DNA of 64,000 nucleotides, taken from NCBI GenBank assembly GCA_002404995.1, contig DHKY01000004.1:216540-280539 (forward strand). Direction: 5' to 3'. Source of the stretch: Caryophanales bacterium UBA4682. Its GTDB lineage: Bacteria > Bacillota_I > Bacilli_A > RFN20 > CAG-288. Both the position numbers and the translations under genes were made by a program. This document shows, in pieces, positions 16,318 through 26,605 of this stretch (position 1 is its first letter; every line of letters starts with the position of its first letter). The notes below the pieces were generated by a model. The model saw only the letters and a program-made list of their open reading frames with translations. It made no database searches and was not told the DNA's origin.

Positions 16318-17412
16318 TTACTTCAGAAGCAGTAGTCCCTTTGCCTTTTCAATGTCTTCTTTTTTGATTTCAAAAGGAAGTTCAGAGAAGCTATTTGCAA
16401 TAGGAAGCCTGTCTAGCCATGCTTTTAAGGCGGCAATGGAATCTTTGGCAGAACCTGTAACACCAAACACTTCTTTACCAAGAAGAACAATCTTTTCTTC
16501 TAGCTTTGCTTCGTTTTCTTCAAGATAGCCAGGCATCAAAAGGGCGATCCCCTGCCCGTGGACAAGATCCGGATATTTACCAGAGAGCCTGTGTTCTGCT
16601 TTATGGACAATAAACAGTTTTTTCTTTCCAAAGTTCGTGAACCCGTCGTGGCTTAAGGATCCACAGATCCTCCTTGCACGTTTTGCTTCCCTGTCATCCG
16701 CTTTCGCTAGGACTCTCTTAGTAATAGAAACGACGCTCTTCCTGATGCTTAAGGCAAGGCCATCACAGGGTTCAAGTTCATGCGAAGGAGAGCAATAACG
16801 TTCAAAAGAATGAGAGAACCTATCTGCAAGTCCGCAGCCAAGCTGATAGGGAGGAACAGTGAAAGTCAAAGAAGGGTCTTCCAAAGAGAACAATGGATAG
16901 TTTGTCACAGAGTTGAACCCGCCTTTGAAATGATGCTTCCGGTCTGAAATAACACAGGAATCGGACCTTTCCGATCCTGAAGCCGACAAAGTGATAATAG
17001 TCGCCAAAGGAAGGGCGTGAAGAGGAGCCACAAGATGCTTGTTGAAATCAAGCGGGTCTCCAGCATAGAAATAACCATGGCAGACACTCTTTGCAGTATC
17101 TAATACCGATCCGCCTCCCGCAGCCAGAATCAATTCCGGCTGGAACGGGCGGCAGAGAGAAAGAATGTTGTTTACATCTTCGATATCCGGGTTCTTTTTA
17201 ATGCCTCCGTATTCTTCATACTCAATTCCGTTTTCCTTCAAAGAAGAAACAATTTTATCGTAGGCTCCCCTTTTCTTCAAAGAAGAACCTCCGTAAATGA
17301 GAAACACTTTCTTAAAACGATAGTCATCATGAATGATCTTTCCGATTTCACCGACCCCGTTTTCACGGAAATAGATTTTCGTCGGGCAGACAAAGTCAAA
17401 ATCATCTTGCAT
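16318..17412 (-). CDS. Iron-containing alcohol dehydrogenase
   Basis: 364 residues. Nucleotide-binding GGGSVLDTAK (about 96-105) and metal ligands in the pattern D-x3-H (GLADRFSHSFERYC), then H-x13-H (VHKAEHRLSG through DLVHGQGIALLMP) define the type III Fe-ADH family, closest in style to NADPH butanol dehydrogenases (BDH/YqhD). Likely reduces an aldehyde to an alcohol in mixed fermentation. Slightly shorter than typical (about 385). Stands alone on the minus strand; GGAGGTAATCC precedes the ATG. Confidence 0.88.
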   Translation of the reverse strand: MQDDFDFVCPTKIYFRENGVGEIGKIIHDDYRFKKVFLIYGGSSLKKRGAYDKIVSSLKENGIEYEEYGGIKKNPDIEDVNNILSLCRPFQPELILAAGGGSVLDTAKSVCHGYFYAGDPLDFNKHLVAPLHALPLATIITLSASGSERSDSCVISDRKHHFKGGFNSVTNYPLFSLEDPSLTFTVPPYQLGCGLADRFSHSFERYCSPSHELEPCDGLALSIRKSVVSITKRVLAKADDREAKRARRICGSLSHDGFTNFGKKKLFIVHKAEHRLSGKYPDLVHGQGIALLMPGYLEENEAKLEEKIVLLGKEVFGVTGSAKDSIAALKAWLDRLPIANSFSELPFEIKKEDIEKAKGLLLLK

Positions 17413-17822
17413 AATGGATTACCTCCTATCGGAAGTAGTGTAGCACATACCGCCTTGTTGTTTCCTGTTACAATGAGCATCCAAACTATTTTTTTCCTTA
17501 TAAAAGCAAAAACGAATCCTCTTCGTAAAGCATAAGCAGCACATGAAGAAACCTATTCTTGTTTTTTCTTTGCCAGCGCTTCTTAAGCAAACAAAAACAA
17601 GTAAAAAGAAGATAGTCTTAGGAACAGAAAAGCGAAACAAAAGAGACAAAGAAACACTATTTTTTTCATGAAAAAAGCAAAGAAGAAACCCATCTAGGAT
17701 TGAAAAAGAACAATTTGAAATTGCCTTTGCTTTCAAACGCAAGTTTTCATTCCACAATATTGTTTAATTATGATAGAATTAACAGCAGGGAAAACCCTGA
17801 TTTATATTTTCTAGGAGGAAAA
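17413..17822. other. 410-nt intergenic region upstream of ppdK
   Basis: Divergent promoter region. A possible ppdK -10 is TAGAAT at 17774-17779 with a weak TTCCAC -35, followed by a small CAGGG/CCCTG hairpin (17785-17798). A 41-codon lysine-rich plus-strand frame (17543-17668) and a longer minus-strand frame lack ribosome sites and family features; I do not count them as genes. Confidence 0.4.
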
Positions 17823-20576
17823 ATGGCTACTAAGAAGAAATCTGTTAAAGCAGTTTCTGCCCCTAAGGCCAAGAAACCGCGCAGCACCTACAAGCCGGGA
17901 CAGTATGTCTACAGCTTCGGTGAAGGTTACGGAACCGGCGCTACCGTTCAGGATCGTAAGAACCTGCTCGGCGGAAAAGGCGCAGGTCTTGCCGAAAGGA
18001 AACACATCGGCATTCTGATTCCGGATGGATTCACTGTTACCACAGAAGCCTGCACGGCTTACTATGATAATGGTCGTAAGATCTCGAAAGACATCCAGAA
18101 ACAGATCAAAGAGAACATCAAGGCTCTCGAGGAACGTACTGGCAAATCCTTCGGACATGGTCCGAAACCGTTACTTGTCTCCGTCCGTTCTGGTGCCCGT
18201 GTCTCTAGGCCTGGTAGGATGGACACCATCCTCAACCTCGGTCTTAATGATGAGACCGTCGAAGCTTTAGCAAAACAGTCTGGAAAGCCTCGTTTCGCCT
18301 ATGATTCCTATCGTCGTTTCATCCTTAGGTTCACCAACATCGCCAAGGGATGGCCGCGTACTGACAGGGACAAGAGGTTAGATGATGTCAAGGTCCGTCT
18401 TGGCGTCAAAAACGACAAGGATGTTCCGGTCGAAGAACTTCAGAAGTTAGTCGTTGCTTATAAGGAATACTATAAGAAGACCTTCAAAGAAGAGTTCCCG
18501 TCCAACCCAGTCGATCAGTTAAGGACTGCTGTCGAAGCAATCTTCCACTCCTGGGATAACGAACGTGCTACCCTTTATCGTAAGATGAACAACATCCCTT
18601 ATTCTTGGGGAACTGCTGTCAACGTCCAGTCGATGGCCTTCGGAAACAGGAATGACAACTCCGGTACCGGTGTCGGATTCACCCGTCAGCCGACCGATGG
18701 TCATAACCAGATCTTCGCCGAGTATTTAATCAATGCCCAGGGTGAGGATGTTGTTGCTGGTATCCGTACTCCGCTTCACATCGAAGCCTTAAAGGAACAG
18801 CAGCCGCACATCTACAAGCAGTTAGTTGATTCTGCTAAGAAGCTTGAAAAGCATTACAAAGACAGGCAGGACTTCGAGTTCACTGTCGAAGACGGAAAGC
18901 TCTACTTCTTACAGACCCGTAACGGAAAACGTACCGGCCCTGCAGCTCTTCAGATTGCAACCGATATGGTCAAAGAAGGATTGATCGACGAGAAAGACGC
19001 TATCTTACGTGTTGAACCTCGCTCCCTCGATCAGCTTCTCCATCCGACCTTCGTCGAAGCTGCCGAAAAGAAAGCTGTCACCATCGCTACCGGTAACCCG
19101 GCAGGCCCGGGTGCTGCTGTCGGACACATTGTCTTCACTGCTGAAAAGGCCCAGGCTTTAAAGGCAAAGGACAAGAATGCCCAGCTCATCTTAGTCCGTG
19201 CTGAGACTTCTCCGGAAGACTTAGGCGGTATGGTCGCTGCTCAGGGTGTCTTAACCAGGCGCGGTGGCAGGACCAGCCATGCAGCTGTCGTTGCCCGTCA
19301 GATCGGTAAGACCTGTATCACTGGATGCGGTGCCTTAAAAGTTGATGAAGTCAAAGGCACGATGGAACTTGGTGGAAAGAAATACAAAGAAGGAGATGTC
19401 ATCTCCCTCAATGGTTCCACTGGCTGCATCTATGATGGTGCTGTCGAAACCAAGGAAGGCGGAGACAATCCGAACTTCAAGAAAGTCCTGAAATGGGCTG
19501 ATAAGTATGCTCGTATCGAAGTCAAGGCCAATGCCGATACTCCGGAAGAAGCCGCAAAGGCTATCGAGCTTGGTGCAAAGGGCATCGGCTTATGCCGTAC
19601 TGAGCACAGGTTCCGTGGAAAAGACCGTCTTATCATCAGGCAGCAGAGGATTCTCTCTGATACCACTGAAGAGCGTGTCGGCTATCTCAACAAGCTTGAG
19701 AAATTCCAGGAAGAGGATTTCTACAACAGGTACTTAGCTGTCAACGGAATCAACATCTCTGTCCGTCTGTTAGATCCGCCGCTTGATGAATACTTACCGA
19801 ACAACGCCGAGGATATCGCTTCCTTAGCCAAGAAGTCCGGCAAGAGCGTTGAACAGATCAACCGTCGTATCACTGAACTCCACAGGACCAACCCGATGAT
19901 GGGTCTCCGTGGCTGCCGTCTCGACGTTGTCTATCCTGAAATCGGACGCAGGCAGGCTGAAGCTGTCATCAAGGCTGCTTTACGCGCTGAAAAGACCCTT
20001 TCCGAAAAGGCTGGCAAGAAGGTCCATATCGTTGCTTCCTTAATGGTTCCGCAGGTTGTCGCTGAAAAGGAATTCGTCTTCGTCAAGAACTTAGTCAGCG
20101 AAGTCGCTGATAAGATCATTGCCGAATCCGATTATGATAAGAAGAGGAAGTACATCGTCGGAACCATGGTCGAGACTCCGCGTGCTGCTTTAACCGGTGG
20201 CCAGATCGGTAAGCATGCTGCTTACTTCTCCTACGGAACCAACGATCTCACTCAGTTCACCTTCGGCTTCTCCCGTAACGACTATTCTTCTTACATCACT
20301 CCTTACCTCGATGAACATCTCATCGAATTCGATCCGTTCAAGACCATCGATAACGATGGTGTCGGACGTCTCATCGCAAGGTCTGTCAAGGAAGGCAAAG
20401 AAGCCAACCCTGATCTCCACTGCGGTGTCTGCGGTGAAGCTGGCGGCGATCCGGAATCTATCGCTCTGTTCGATAAATACGGAATCGACTATGTTTCCTG
20501 CTCTCCGTTCCGTGTCCCTGGCGCTCGCTTAGCAGCTGCTCAGGCTGAAGTCCGGGACGAAGGCTATCAGTACTAA
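17823..20576 (+). CDS. ppdK: Pyruvate phosphate dikinase
   Basis: 917 residues from ATG 17823, 4 nt after AGGAGG. Order: ATP-grasp nucleotide domain with GGKGAGLAE and LVSVRSGA; phosphohistidine swivel domain with GGMTSHAAVVAR (His486); PEP/pyruvate barrel with RLLDPPLDEYLP, NPMMGLRGCRL, FSYGTNDLTQ and YVSCSPFRVP. Interconverts ATP, phosphate, pyruvate with AMP, PPi, PEP. AGG codons at 18207, 18216 and 19269 fall on the invariant Met of SMPGMMD and GGMTSH. The extended N-terminus (about 25 Lys/Ala-rich residues) is unusual. Also odd: CGEAGGDP where the family normally has CGEHGGDP, and VPGAR for VPIAR. Richer in G/C-ending codons than neighbours, as for a highly expressed gene. Confidence 0.96.
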   Translation: MATKKKSVKAVSAPKAKKPRSTYKPGQYVYSFGEGYGTGATVQDRKNLLGGKGAGLAERKHIGILIPDGFTVTTEACTAYYDNGRKISKDIQKQIKENIKALEERTGKSFGHGPKPLLVSVRSGARVSRPGRMDTILNLGLNDETVEALAKQSGKPRFAYDSYRRFILRFTNIAKGWPRTDRDKRLDDVKVRLGVKNDKDVPVEELQKLVVAYKEYYKKTFKEEFPSNPVDQLRTAVEAIFHSWDNERATLYRKMNNIPYSWGTAVNVQSMAFGNRNDNSGTGVGFTRQPTDGHNQIFAEYLINAQGEDVVAGIRTPLHIEALKEQQPHIYKQLVDSAKKLEKHYKDRQDFEFTVEDGKLYFLQTRNGKRTGPAALQIATDMVKEGLIDEKDAILRVEPRSLDQLLHPTFVEAAEKKAVTIATGNPAGPGAAVGHIVFTAEKAQALKAKDKNAQLILVRAETSPEDLGGMVAAQGVLTRRGGRTSHAAVVARQIGKTCITGCGALKVDEVKGTMELGGKKYKEGDVISLNGSTGCIYDGAVETKEGGDNPNFKKVLKWADKYARIEVKANADTPEEAAKAIELGAKGIGLCRTEHRFRGKDRLIIRQQRILSDTTEERVGYLNKLEKFQEEDFYNRYLAVNGINISVRLLDPPLDEYLPNNAEDIASLAKKSGKSVEQINRRITELHRTNPMMGLRGCRLDVVYPEIGRRQAEAVIKAALRAEKTLSEKAGKKVHIVASLMVPQVVAEKEFVFVKNLVSEVADKIIAESDYDKKRKYIVGTMVETPRAALTGGQIGKHAAYFSYGTNDLTQFTFGFSRNDYSSYITPYLDEHLIEFDPFKTIDNDGVGRLIARSVKEGKEANPDLHCGVCGEAGGDPESIALFDKYGIDYVSCSPFRVPGARLAAAQAEVRDEGYQY

Positions 20577-20605
20577 TCTACTGAATCCTATCTAAAACAA
20601 AAAGG

Positions 20606-20634
20606 CTGCTGCACGAAAGTGCAGCAGTTTTTTT
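20606..20634 (+). terminator. ppdK terminator
   Basis: CTGCTGCAC-GAAA-GTGCAGCAG followed by seven T. Confidence 0.9.
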
Positions 20635-20736
20635 CTTTGGAATTGATTTTGAGCCAAACGTATGATAAAAAGACAATCTTAAAGCTAATAGCAAAGCGAT
20701 CCCTTTCCATCAAATATGGCTTTATTGATTTTTCTC

Positions 20737-20766
20737 TTGCTTTTAGTAATTTATCCATTATATAAT
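20737..20766 (+). promoter_or_regulatory. Promoter of the first secreted-protein/MacB cassette
   Basis: TTGCTT, 18 nt, TATAAT; AAAGGAGA follows, then the ATG at 20786. Confidence 0.65.
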
Positions 20767-20785
20767 TTAAAAAAAGGAGAAAAAG

Positions 20786-23449
20786 ATGATCCACTTGAGC
20801 AAAATGTCACTATGTTTCCTTGCTTCATTAGGTCTTTCTTTCTTCCATCCAATACAAAGAACTTTTAGAAGTTCAATTTCTGAAGAATCAAAAAAAGCAC
20901 AAAAAATCAGAACAGATGATACCTATAGTGAAGAAAAACAAGTGCCTGGATTCAAAATAAATAAAGTGTCTGAGCCTACAATAGACAATTTTTTTAACTT
21001 TTATAAATTCTATACTTCGCCAGGGTTTGGTAATGGAGTATTTGTGGCTGATGTATTCCAAAATGAATTGCCAAATACAAAGCTTTATGAAATAAAGCTG
21101 ATTGATAATTCAATCAAGTATTATGATTATGCCGGATATGATTCTCTTAGAATTGAAAAATACGTGGTGGAATTTCTCTACGAAAAGGATGGTTTGACAA
21201 AGGATTTTTATATTCCTACAATATCTGAAGCTGCAGAAATCATCGAAAATTCGTCTCGAATAGAAAAAACAAATGAAAAATATCACAATTTAATCACAAG
21301 TATTTCAGCGGAGTCTTCCTATAAATCTAGTCTTCCATATATTCAAACTTACTCTTCAGCCAGAAAAGCCGGAGATGTGGATACTCAATCTGTATTGGAT
21401 CATTACCTATCTATCGCAAGTCAGAACAATGACAATGTTTTTCTTGGAAGCACAATGTTAGCAACTGCACAGGCAATTCCTTCAGCGGATGACTCAATTG
21501 TAAACATCATTCCAAAATCGTATTTTACAACAAATGGCGAATATCAAAAAGGCGGTGCAGAATGGGGTTATTTTATTAAAACATCAACTGATTACGACAA
21601 TAATAAAATATCTAGTGTCCTACTATACGATATTTTTAATTTAAAAAATGATTTTAACAATCCGGATATTGTTCAAATCAAACCAGTTTTCACTTGGGAT
21701 TTCAAATACAACTATGATGCAGATGTAGTAACAAAAGAGTATGAAAACAACTATTGCTTAGCAAACCCACAATATAGAGCCGGAGTAAAATACATCAAAC
21801 ATCCAAAAGACACGAGTTCTTTTATACCGAAAAACCCAGAGGAATCAGGATATTCTATTCAGAATGATCAAGGATATTGTATTGGGTCTGTGTCGGCAAA
21901 ATTCGTCGGCACGCACAAAAACTTTCTAAGCAGCACCCCTGAGCACCTGCAATCACTGGCTGTCCTTTTAGGAAACATAGCCCTCGGTGCGGCAACTAGC
22001 GGTTTAAGCACGGGAGCACAAGTAGCTATTGGAGCTGCGTATACTGCAATAACAAATTTAACCAGGAATGCAACTAAAGATATACCCAAGGCACTAACCT
22101 CTTTCAGAGCGAATGGAAAATATATATTTCAAACAGACAGAATCGTAGGTTACGGAAATATTGAGGATGCCAAAAAGAATGATTTTCAGAAATTTGTTAA
22201 TTTTTCTTCGCCCACTTCCGACAATTCCAAGCCCAGGCTCTTTAAAGACAATTCGGATTCTATCAATTATCATATTCAATTATTGTCAGATCAAAATTCA
22301 AAAGACTATACTGGACTTTTCCTTCATAGCTTTACATGTTCTGTTTTCAATGACAATTCGAATCTGTTCCACCACAACCCTGACTTTGTCAGTACAATCA
22401 GTTCATCTTGGACATATTTAATAGGTAGAAATTTCACAAGGCAGGAACTCACCATAAACAAAACTTCGATCAACGAAGAAGTTATTTTTGGCTATAATTC
22501 TGATGCAGTTGTTCTACTAAAAACCAGTGAAGCTGGTGCATATGATATTGTTTTAACCAATATGCCAGCAAATACTACTTTAGCAATCTCTCAAATTAAT
22601 TCAAATTCAGGAAGCAGTACATGGAAGGATATTAATGAAGACAATAGAGTTGTTCCTAATGAAAAATTTTTAAAGCACTATGTTACTTTAGGTGCCAATG
22701 CGACATACGAAATCAGAGTCTATAGAATCACAAACGGCTATAAAGACTTTGGTGGAGCACTACTTAGTGTATATAAAAGTGACTCATCTACTGTCAGTAC
22801 TGGTAGTTCAGAATATGGCAGAAACTACACCTATAGAAACATTTATAACAACGGTTATTATATAAATAATTGTTTCAAGCCAGAAAAAGATGGCTTATAT
22901 ACCATCGTGGCTGCCCCTTCTTCTACTTCCGCCTCAAGCGATACTTATATCACTGTTCTGGATTCGAATTTCAAAAAAATAGCCGAAGATGATGATGGTT
23001 TTGGGGATCGAACCGCAGGCATTAAAATCAACCTAATTGCTGGAAAAGAATATTTCATCATCAGTCGTTTCTATAATGTTAACAGCACAGGAAATTATGA
23101 GGTAGATATTTTTAAGCAAACATATCTACCAGAACTTCAAGGAAAAGTGCTAAATTCAGGATTAACAATGAAATTAGGGAAAAATATTTCCGCACGATGT
23201 TTCTTAATAAGCCAGTCTTCTGCTAAAAATGTAGAATTCTATGCCTATTGGGATACTGCTGAAAGTTCTTCAAATTTTCCAAACATATATCTACATATAT
23301 ATAATGCAAGAATTGGAACTTTGCTAGCCTCAACAAATATTCTTTATACCTCTTGTTCTTTCAGCTTTTCAGCGGATACATTATATTTAATAGAATTCTC
23401 GGCTCAATCTGATTATTTTACAGATGTACATGTCGATTTAAAGGTATAG
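20786..23449 (+). CDS. Giant secreted protein with PPC-like domains, cassette 1
   Basis: 887 residues with an N-terminal signal peptide (about 1-22). It is a paralogue of the protein at 40163: shared blocks are PKSYFTTNGEYQKGGAEWGY / PKSYFTMTGTHSDCGSEWGY, LLFKD-SDSIN near residue 490, and the C-terminal DTYITVLDSNFKKIAEDDD. A hydrophobic glycine/alanine-rich segment (about 395-425, LLGNIALGAATSGLSTGAQV) could insert in or contact a membrane. The last 250 residues look like bacterial pre-peptidase C-terminal (PPC-like) beta domains. A MacB-like membrane gene follows after 4 nt, so the two probably work together. AGG in KPMLFKD aligns with Leu in the paralogue, supporting AGG = Met here too. 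Function unknown. Confidence 0.72.
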   Translation: MIHLSKMSLCFLASLGLSFFHPIQRTFRSSISEESKKAQKIRTDDTYSEEKQVPGFKINKVSEPTIDNFFNFYKFYTSPGFGNGVFVADVFQNELPNTKLYEIKLIDNSIKYYDYAGYDSLRIEKYVVEFLYEKDGLTKDFYIPTISEAAEIIENSSRIEKTNEKYHNLITSISAESSYKSSLPYIQTYSSARKAGDVDTQSVLDHYLSIASQNNDNVFLGSTMLATAQAIPSADDSIVNIIPKSYFTTNGEYQKGGAEWGYFIKTSTDYDNNKISSVLLYDIFNLKNDFNNPDIVQIKPVFTWDFKYNYDADVVTKEYENNYCLANPQYRAGVKYIKHPKDTSSFIPKNPEESGYSIQNDQGYCIGSVSAKFVGTHKNFLSSTPEHLQSLAVLLGNIALGAATSGLSTGAQVAIGAAYTAITNLTRNATKDIPKALTSFRANGKYIFQTDRIVGYGNIEDAKKNDFQKFVNFSSPTSDNSKPRLFKDNSDSINYHIQLLSDQNSKDYTGLFLHSFTCSVFNDNSNLFHHNPDFVSTISSSWTYLIGRNFTRQELTINKTSINEEVIFGYNSDAVVLLKTSEAGAYDIVLTNMPANTTLAISQINSNSGSSTWKDINEDNRVVPNEKFLKHYVTLGANATYEIRVYRITNGYKDFGGALLSVYKSDSSTVSTGSSEYGRNYTYRNIYNNGYYINNCFKPEKDGLYTIVAAPSSTSASSDTYITVLDSNFKKIAEDDDGFGDRTAGIKINLIAGKEYFIISRFYNVNSTGNYEVDIFKQTYLPELQGKVLNSGLTMKLGKNISARCFLISQSSAKNVEFYAYWDTAESSSNFPNIYLHIYNARIGTLLASTNILYTSCSFSFSADTLYLIEFSAQSDYFTDVHVDLKV

Positions 23450-23453
23450 ACCA

Positions 23454-26312
23454 ATGAAAAAAAGAAATAATATTAAGTCCAGTCAGAACAATAAGGACGT
23501 ATTTAGCAAAATAAATTTAAAATTCCCAGAGCATGGCAGGATTGGAATACAAGGTTTGATCGAAATCGAAGTTAATGATTTTTCTCAGATTTTACTTTGC
23601 TTTCAAAAACCGACTGCGGGTTCTATTTGGATAGATGGAGAAGATATTCTCTCTTATAGCAAAGAACAAGCAGAAGAGTATCGCAGAGACAAGATCGGAT
23701 TGCTTTTGAAAGATTCTAGGATGCAGCTGTCATTGAACGTTCTAGAGAATGTAGAGTATCCTCTTTGGCTGAAAAATGACAAACAAGCAGAGACAAAAGC
23801 AAAGAAAGCACTTGAAGATTTCGGCCTATCTTCCTTAAGTCAGAAGAAGCCTTTTGAGCTTTCTAAAAAAGAACTCCAGGAGGCTTCCTTGGCACGCTGC
23901 ATTGCGAAACAAGCGAAAGTAATCCTGGTGGAGGACCCCTATTCATATCTTTTAAAAAGAGACGCCGAACTTATTACTTCTCTTTTGAAAGAGCAATCGA
24001 AAGAAAGACTGGTCCTGGTTTTTGGACAAAAGGAAACTATTTTGGATGTTTGTGATTCTAAAATTGTTTTTGAAAATGGAAAACTCGTTTCAAATCCATT
24101 GGCTGAAACAAAACAAAGCGATTATAAGAAACCTTCCCAGAAGGCCCATTTAGGTTTCAAAGAAATCGTACGTTCTTTGATTACAAATCTGAAATTATCA
24201 AAGACTCTCCTTGCCTTCACTATTTTTGTCACCAGTGCATGTCTTGCACTATCTGGAGTCTATGGTAGTCTTATTTCTTATAATAACAGTGATAGGATTG
24301 CTGATGGAATTCTTCATGATAAGGATGATTTTCTTTCCATCAAGAACAATTATTACATCGATACCAACGGACTATCCACTGATTGCCGGAGCTTTTCAGA
24401 AGAAAAGGCTGCCGCCTTAGAAAAGGAACTTGGTTACCCGCTATTAAAGATCGTAAATGACCAATACGATGAGATTCAATTTGATGAAACCATCATTTTC
24501 GAAAAAAAAACAGAAGCAGGAACCATCAACATCCATACCTACTACGATAATCAGAAATATAATCAAGCACTACGTTTTTGTACAATTGATTCTAGGGATT
24601 CTCTCCCAAAAGGTTATAGTCTCCTAAGCGGAAGACTTCCTTCCAATGATAAAGAAGTCAGGATAACAGATTTCCAATTCGATGGGATCAACGAAATCAG
24701 GAGCAGGAACAATAGCAATTATAAAGGACTTGATTATCAATCAATATTAGGTAAGAACTTGTCCCTGGTTTGGGTTAAGGATTATGTTTGCAGGAATCTT
24801 TCAATTGTAGGTGTCCTAGATACTGCCTACGATGGCAAAGATTTTGAACAATATAAGAACTATTGCCTCAAAAATAAAATCACATCAGAACAGGAATTAT
24901 CGAAAGAAGCAGATAAGCTCGAAAGCTGGAAGCAATCTTCCTATATAAACCTTTTCTTCGTCAGTCCAAATACATTAGATTCCCTGAAGAATTCCACTTA
25001 TCAAAAATGGGGGAACTATCTTTTCTTAGATGGGAGATATCTTCAACCGGGAACTTCTGGAGTAACATACATAAATTATCTGTCTAGTCAGAATCAAAAC
25101 AATATCGTCCTCTTCAAGGACAGCAGTTTCGAAAGAGAAGACTTTATCACAAGGTGCTTATCCGTATATCTTTCGACAATCGACGATACCGATGAGAGGA
25201 AGAGCATCCATAGTATCACTGTTCCCAAGAGATTCCTTGGAAAGAATGCAGAGAATGACTATGTCTATACAGGATCAGCTTATGACTTCTTCCGTAACAT
25301 ACTGGATATTCCGATTCATTCCTATGCCGTAGAGCATTACAAAGAAGCCTACGAAAATAATTACTTTGATACTGTTTATTATACAAAGTATTATTATTCG
25401 TCAACTAAGCAGGATATCCCTTCCACAATTCCGGAAAATGATAAACTTTCAATTTATGAGTCCTATCTTGCTGATTATGTCATAAGCGGAAGACCAAACT
25501 ATGCTTCCTCCCATACGCTGGACGAATTTACTTCGATTTCATCCTCTGCCAGCGAAATTCTTTCCTACTATATGGATATTTATTCGGATTCGGTTTTCAA
25601 GAAACGAAATAGGACTTTTGAAAAATATAATTCTGAGAGTGAACAGACTGAAAAGATACCTTTTGTTATTGCAGGCCTCACCTTACCAAGGCGGTCGAAT
25701 AATTACTACAATCCGATAAGGAAGAAAGAAAAACTAACAGAACTCTTTCCAGACAGCTGTGCGGTCTATGATTCAGTCAGGACTACAAGTGAATCCAGCA
25801 GCAAAAAAATCAAGCAGTTTGCAGAATTCTTAGACAAGGACTATACGCCTGGCTTTAAAGTCACATTCACGAATTCCGGGGCATCCATTGAATATAGGAA
25901 AGAGAAGAAAGCTATTGTTAGCAAATGTGCCTTAATCCTAGCTATCTTATTTCTTATTGCATCCTTAATTCTTCAGTTTGTTCTGTTCCGAACTATGTTC
26001 TTCCGTCTTTCTATCGATGCCCAATATCAGAAAGAGATGGGCACACCGGATAAAGAAATCCGGAAAGAAGCTCTCCTGCCTCTGCTAATAGTATCACTGT
26101 CTTCATTCCTTATTTCAATTGTCTTAAATTACTTGATTCTTGTCATCATAAGAGCATCCTTACCATCTTATCCTTTATTTGGATTCATCTATCCAGACTA
26201 TATCGTATTCTTAGTAATTCTTGGTCTCAGTCTAGTTATTGCAGCCCTTACCTCCTTCCAGCCTTTAAGGAAACTGAAAAGTAAGGTTCATTCCGTTACA
26301 GCTTGGTATTGA
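23454..26312 (+). CDS. MacB/FtsX-type membrane protein fused to a dead ABC ATPase domain
   Basis: 952 residues. Residues 1-215 keep the outline of a LolD/MacB-type ATPase (KPTAGSIWIDGEDI, DKIGLLLKD, NVLENVEYPLWL, CDSKIVFENGKL) but lack function: there is no Walker A GxxGxGKS, the signature LSGGQ is LSKKE (136-140), Walker B DEPT is VEDPYS (159-164), and the switch His is Gln192. A transmembrane helix follows near 250-275, then a 540-residue extracellular domain with LLSGRLPSNDKEVRITDF (MacB periplasmic-core style), then three C-terminal helices (about 825-945). Partner of the secreted protein upstream. Without ATP hydrolysis it cannot be a normal exporter; an anchoring, sensing or regulated-partner role is inferred. 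Confidence 0.68.
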   Translation: MKKRNNIKSSQNNKDVFSKINLKFPEHGRIGIQGLIEIEVNDFSQILLCFQKPTAGSIWIDGEDILSYSKEQAEEYRRDKIGLLLKDSRMQLSLNVLENVEYPLWLKNDKQAETKAKKALEDFGLSSLSQKKPFELSKKELQEASLARCIAKQAKVILVEDPYSYLLKRDAELITSLLKEQSKERLVLVFGQKETILDVCDSKIVFENGKLVSNPLAETKQSDYKKPSQKAHLGFKEIVRSLITNLKLSKTLLAFTIFVTSACLALSGVYGSLISYNNSDRIADGILHDKDDFLSIKNNYYIDTNGLSTDCRSFSEEKAAALEKELGYPLLKIVNDQYDEIQFDETIIFEKKTEAGTINIHTYYDNQKYNQALRFCTIDSRDSLPKGYSLLSGRLPSNDKEVRITDFQFDGINEIRSRNNSNYKGLDYQSILGKNLSLVWVKDYVCRNLSIVGVLDTAYDGKDFEQYKNYCLKNKITSEQELSKEADKLESWKQSSYINLFFVSPNTLDSLKNSTYQKWGNYLFLDGRYLQPGTSGVTYINYLSSQNQNNIVLFKDSSFEREDFITRCLSVYLSTIDDTDERKSIHSITVPKRFLGKNAENDYVYTGSAYDFFRNILDIPIHSYAVEHYKEAYENNYFDTVYYTKYYYSSTKQDIPSTIPENDKLSIYESYLADYVISGRPNYASSHTLDEFTSISSSASEILSYYMDIYSDSVFKKRNRTFEKYNSESEQTEKIPFVIAGLTLPRRSNNYYNPIRKKEKLTELFPDSCAVYDSVRTTSESSSKKIKQFAEFLDKDYTPGFKVTFTNSGASIEYRKEKKAIVSKCALILAILFLIASLILQFVLFRTMFFRLSIDAQYQKEMGTPDKEIRKEALLPLLIVSLSSFLISIVLNYLILVIIRASLPSYPLFGFIYPDYIVFLVILGLSLVIAALTSFQPLRKLKSKVHSVTAWY

Positions 26313-26605
26313 TCTGAAAAGAATATATTGCTCCTGATTGCAGAATGCTTCACGTTTTCTACGACTTCTCCAGTGCAACCGTTTGAAGAACATTTTCCGA
26401 GTCAGTTTTCAATGATTCATTGATGTCCGTTCTCTGATGAGAATAAATAGCACTATAGGAATACTTGTATTTCTTACTTTTGGATATTTTCACGTCTCGA
26501 AGCATCCTCAAAATCACGATACGGTTATGTTCCTGCTTTTTCAAAAAAATATTCTCTATATTCTATTATTCCTATTGATATCTTAGGGATTCTTAATACG
26601 GCTTA
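26313..26605. other. Intergenic region, possibly a decayed gene
   Basis: AT-rich. A minus-strand frame of about 60 codons (26359-26544) has only a TTG start and no ribosome site; no family recognised. No clear terminator for the MacB-like gene. Confidence 0.3.

Noticed and set aside
17419..17757. 112-codon minus-strand frame between the alcohol dehydrogenase and ppdK
   Set aside because: Low-complexity composition, no ribosome site, overlaps the probable ppdK promoter.
26359..26544. 61-codon minus-strand frame upstream of the subtilase
   Set aside because: TTG start, no ribosome site, no recognisable features. At most a remnant.
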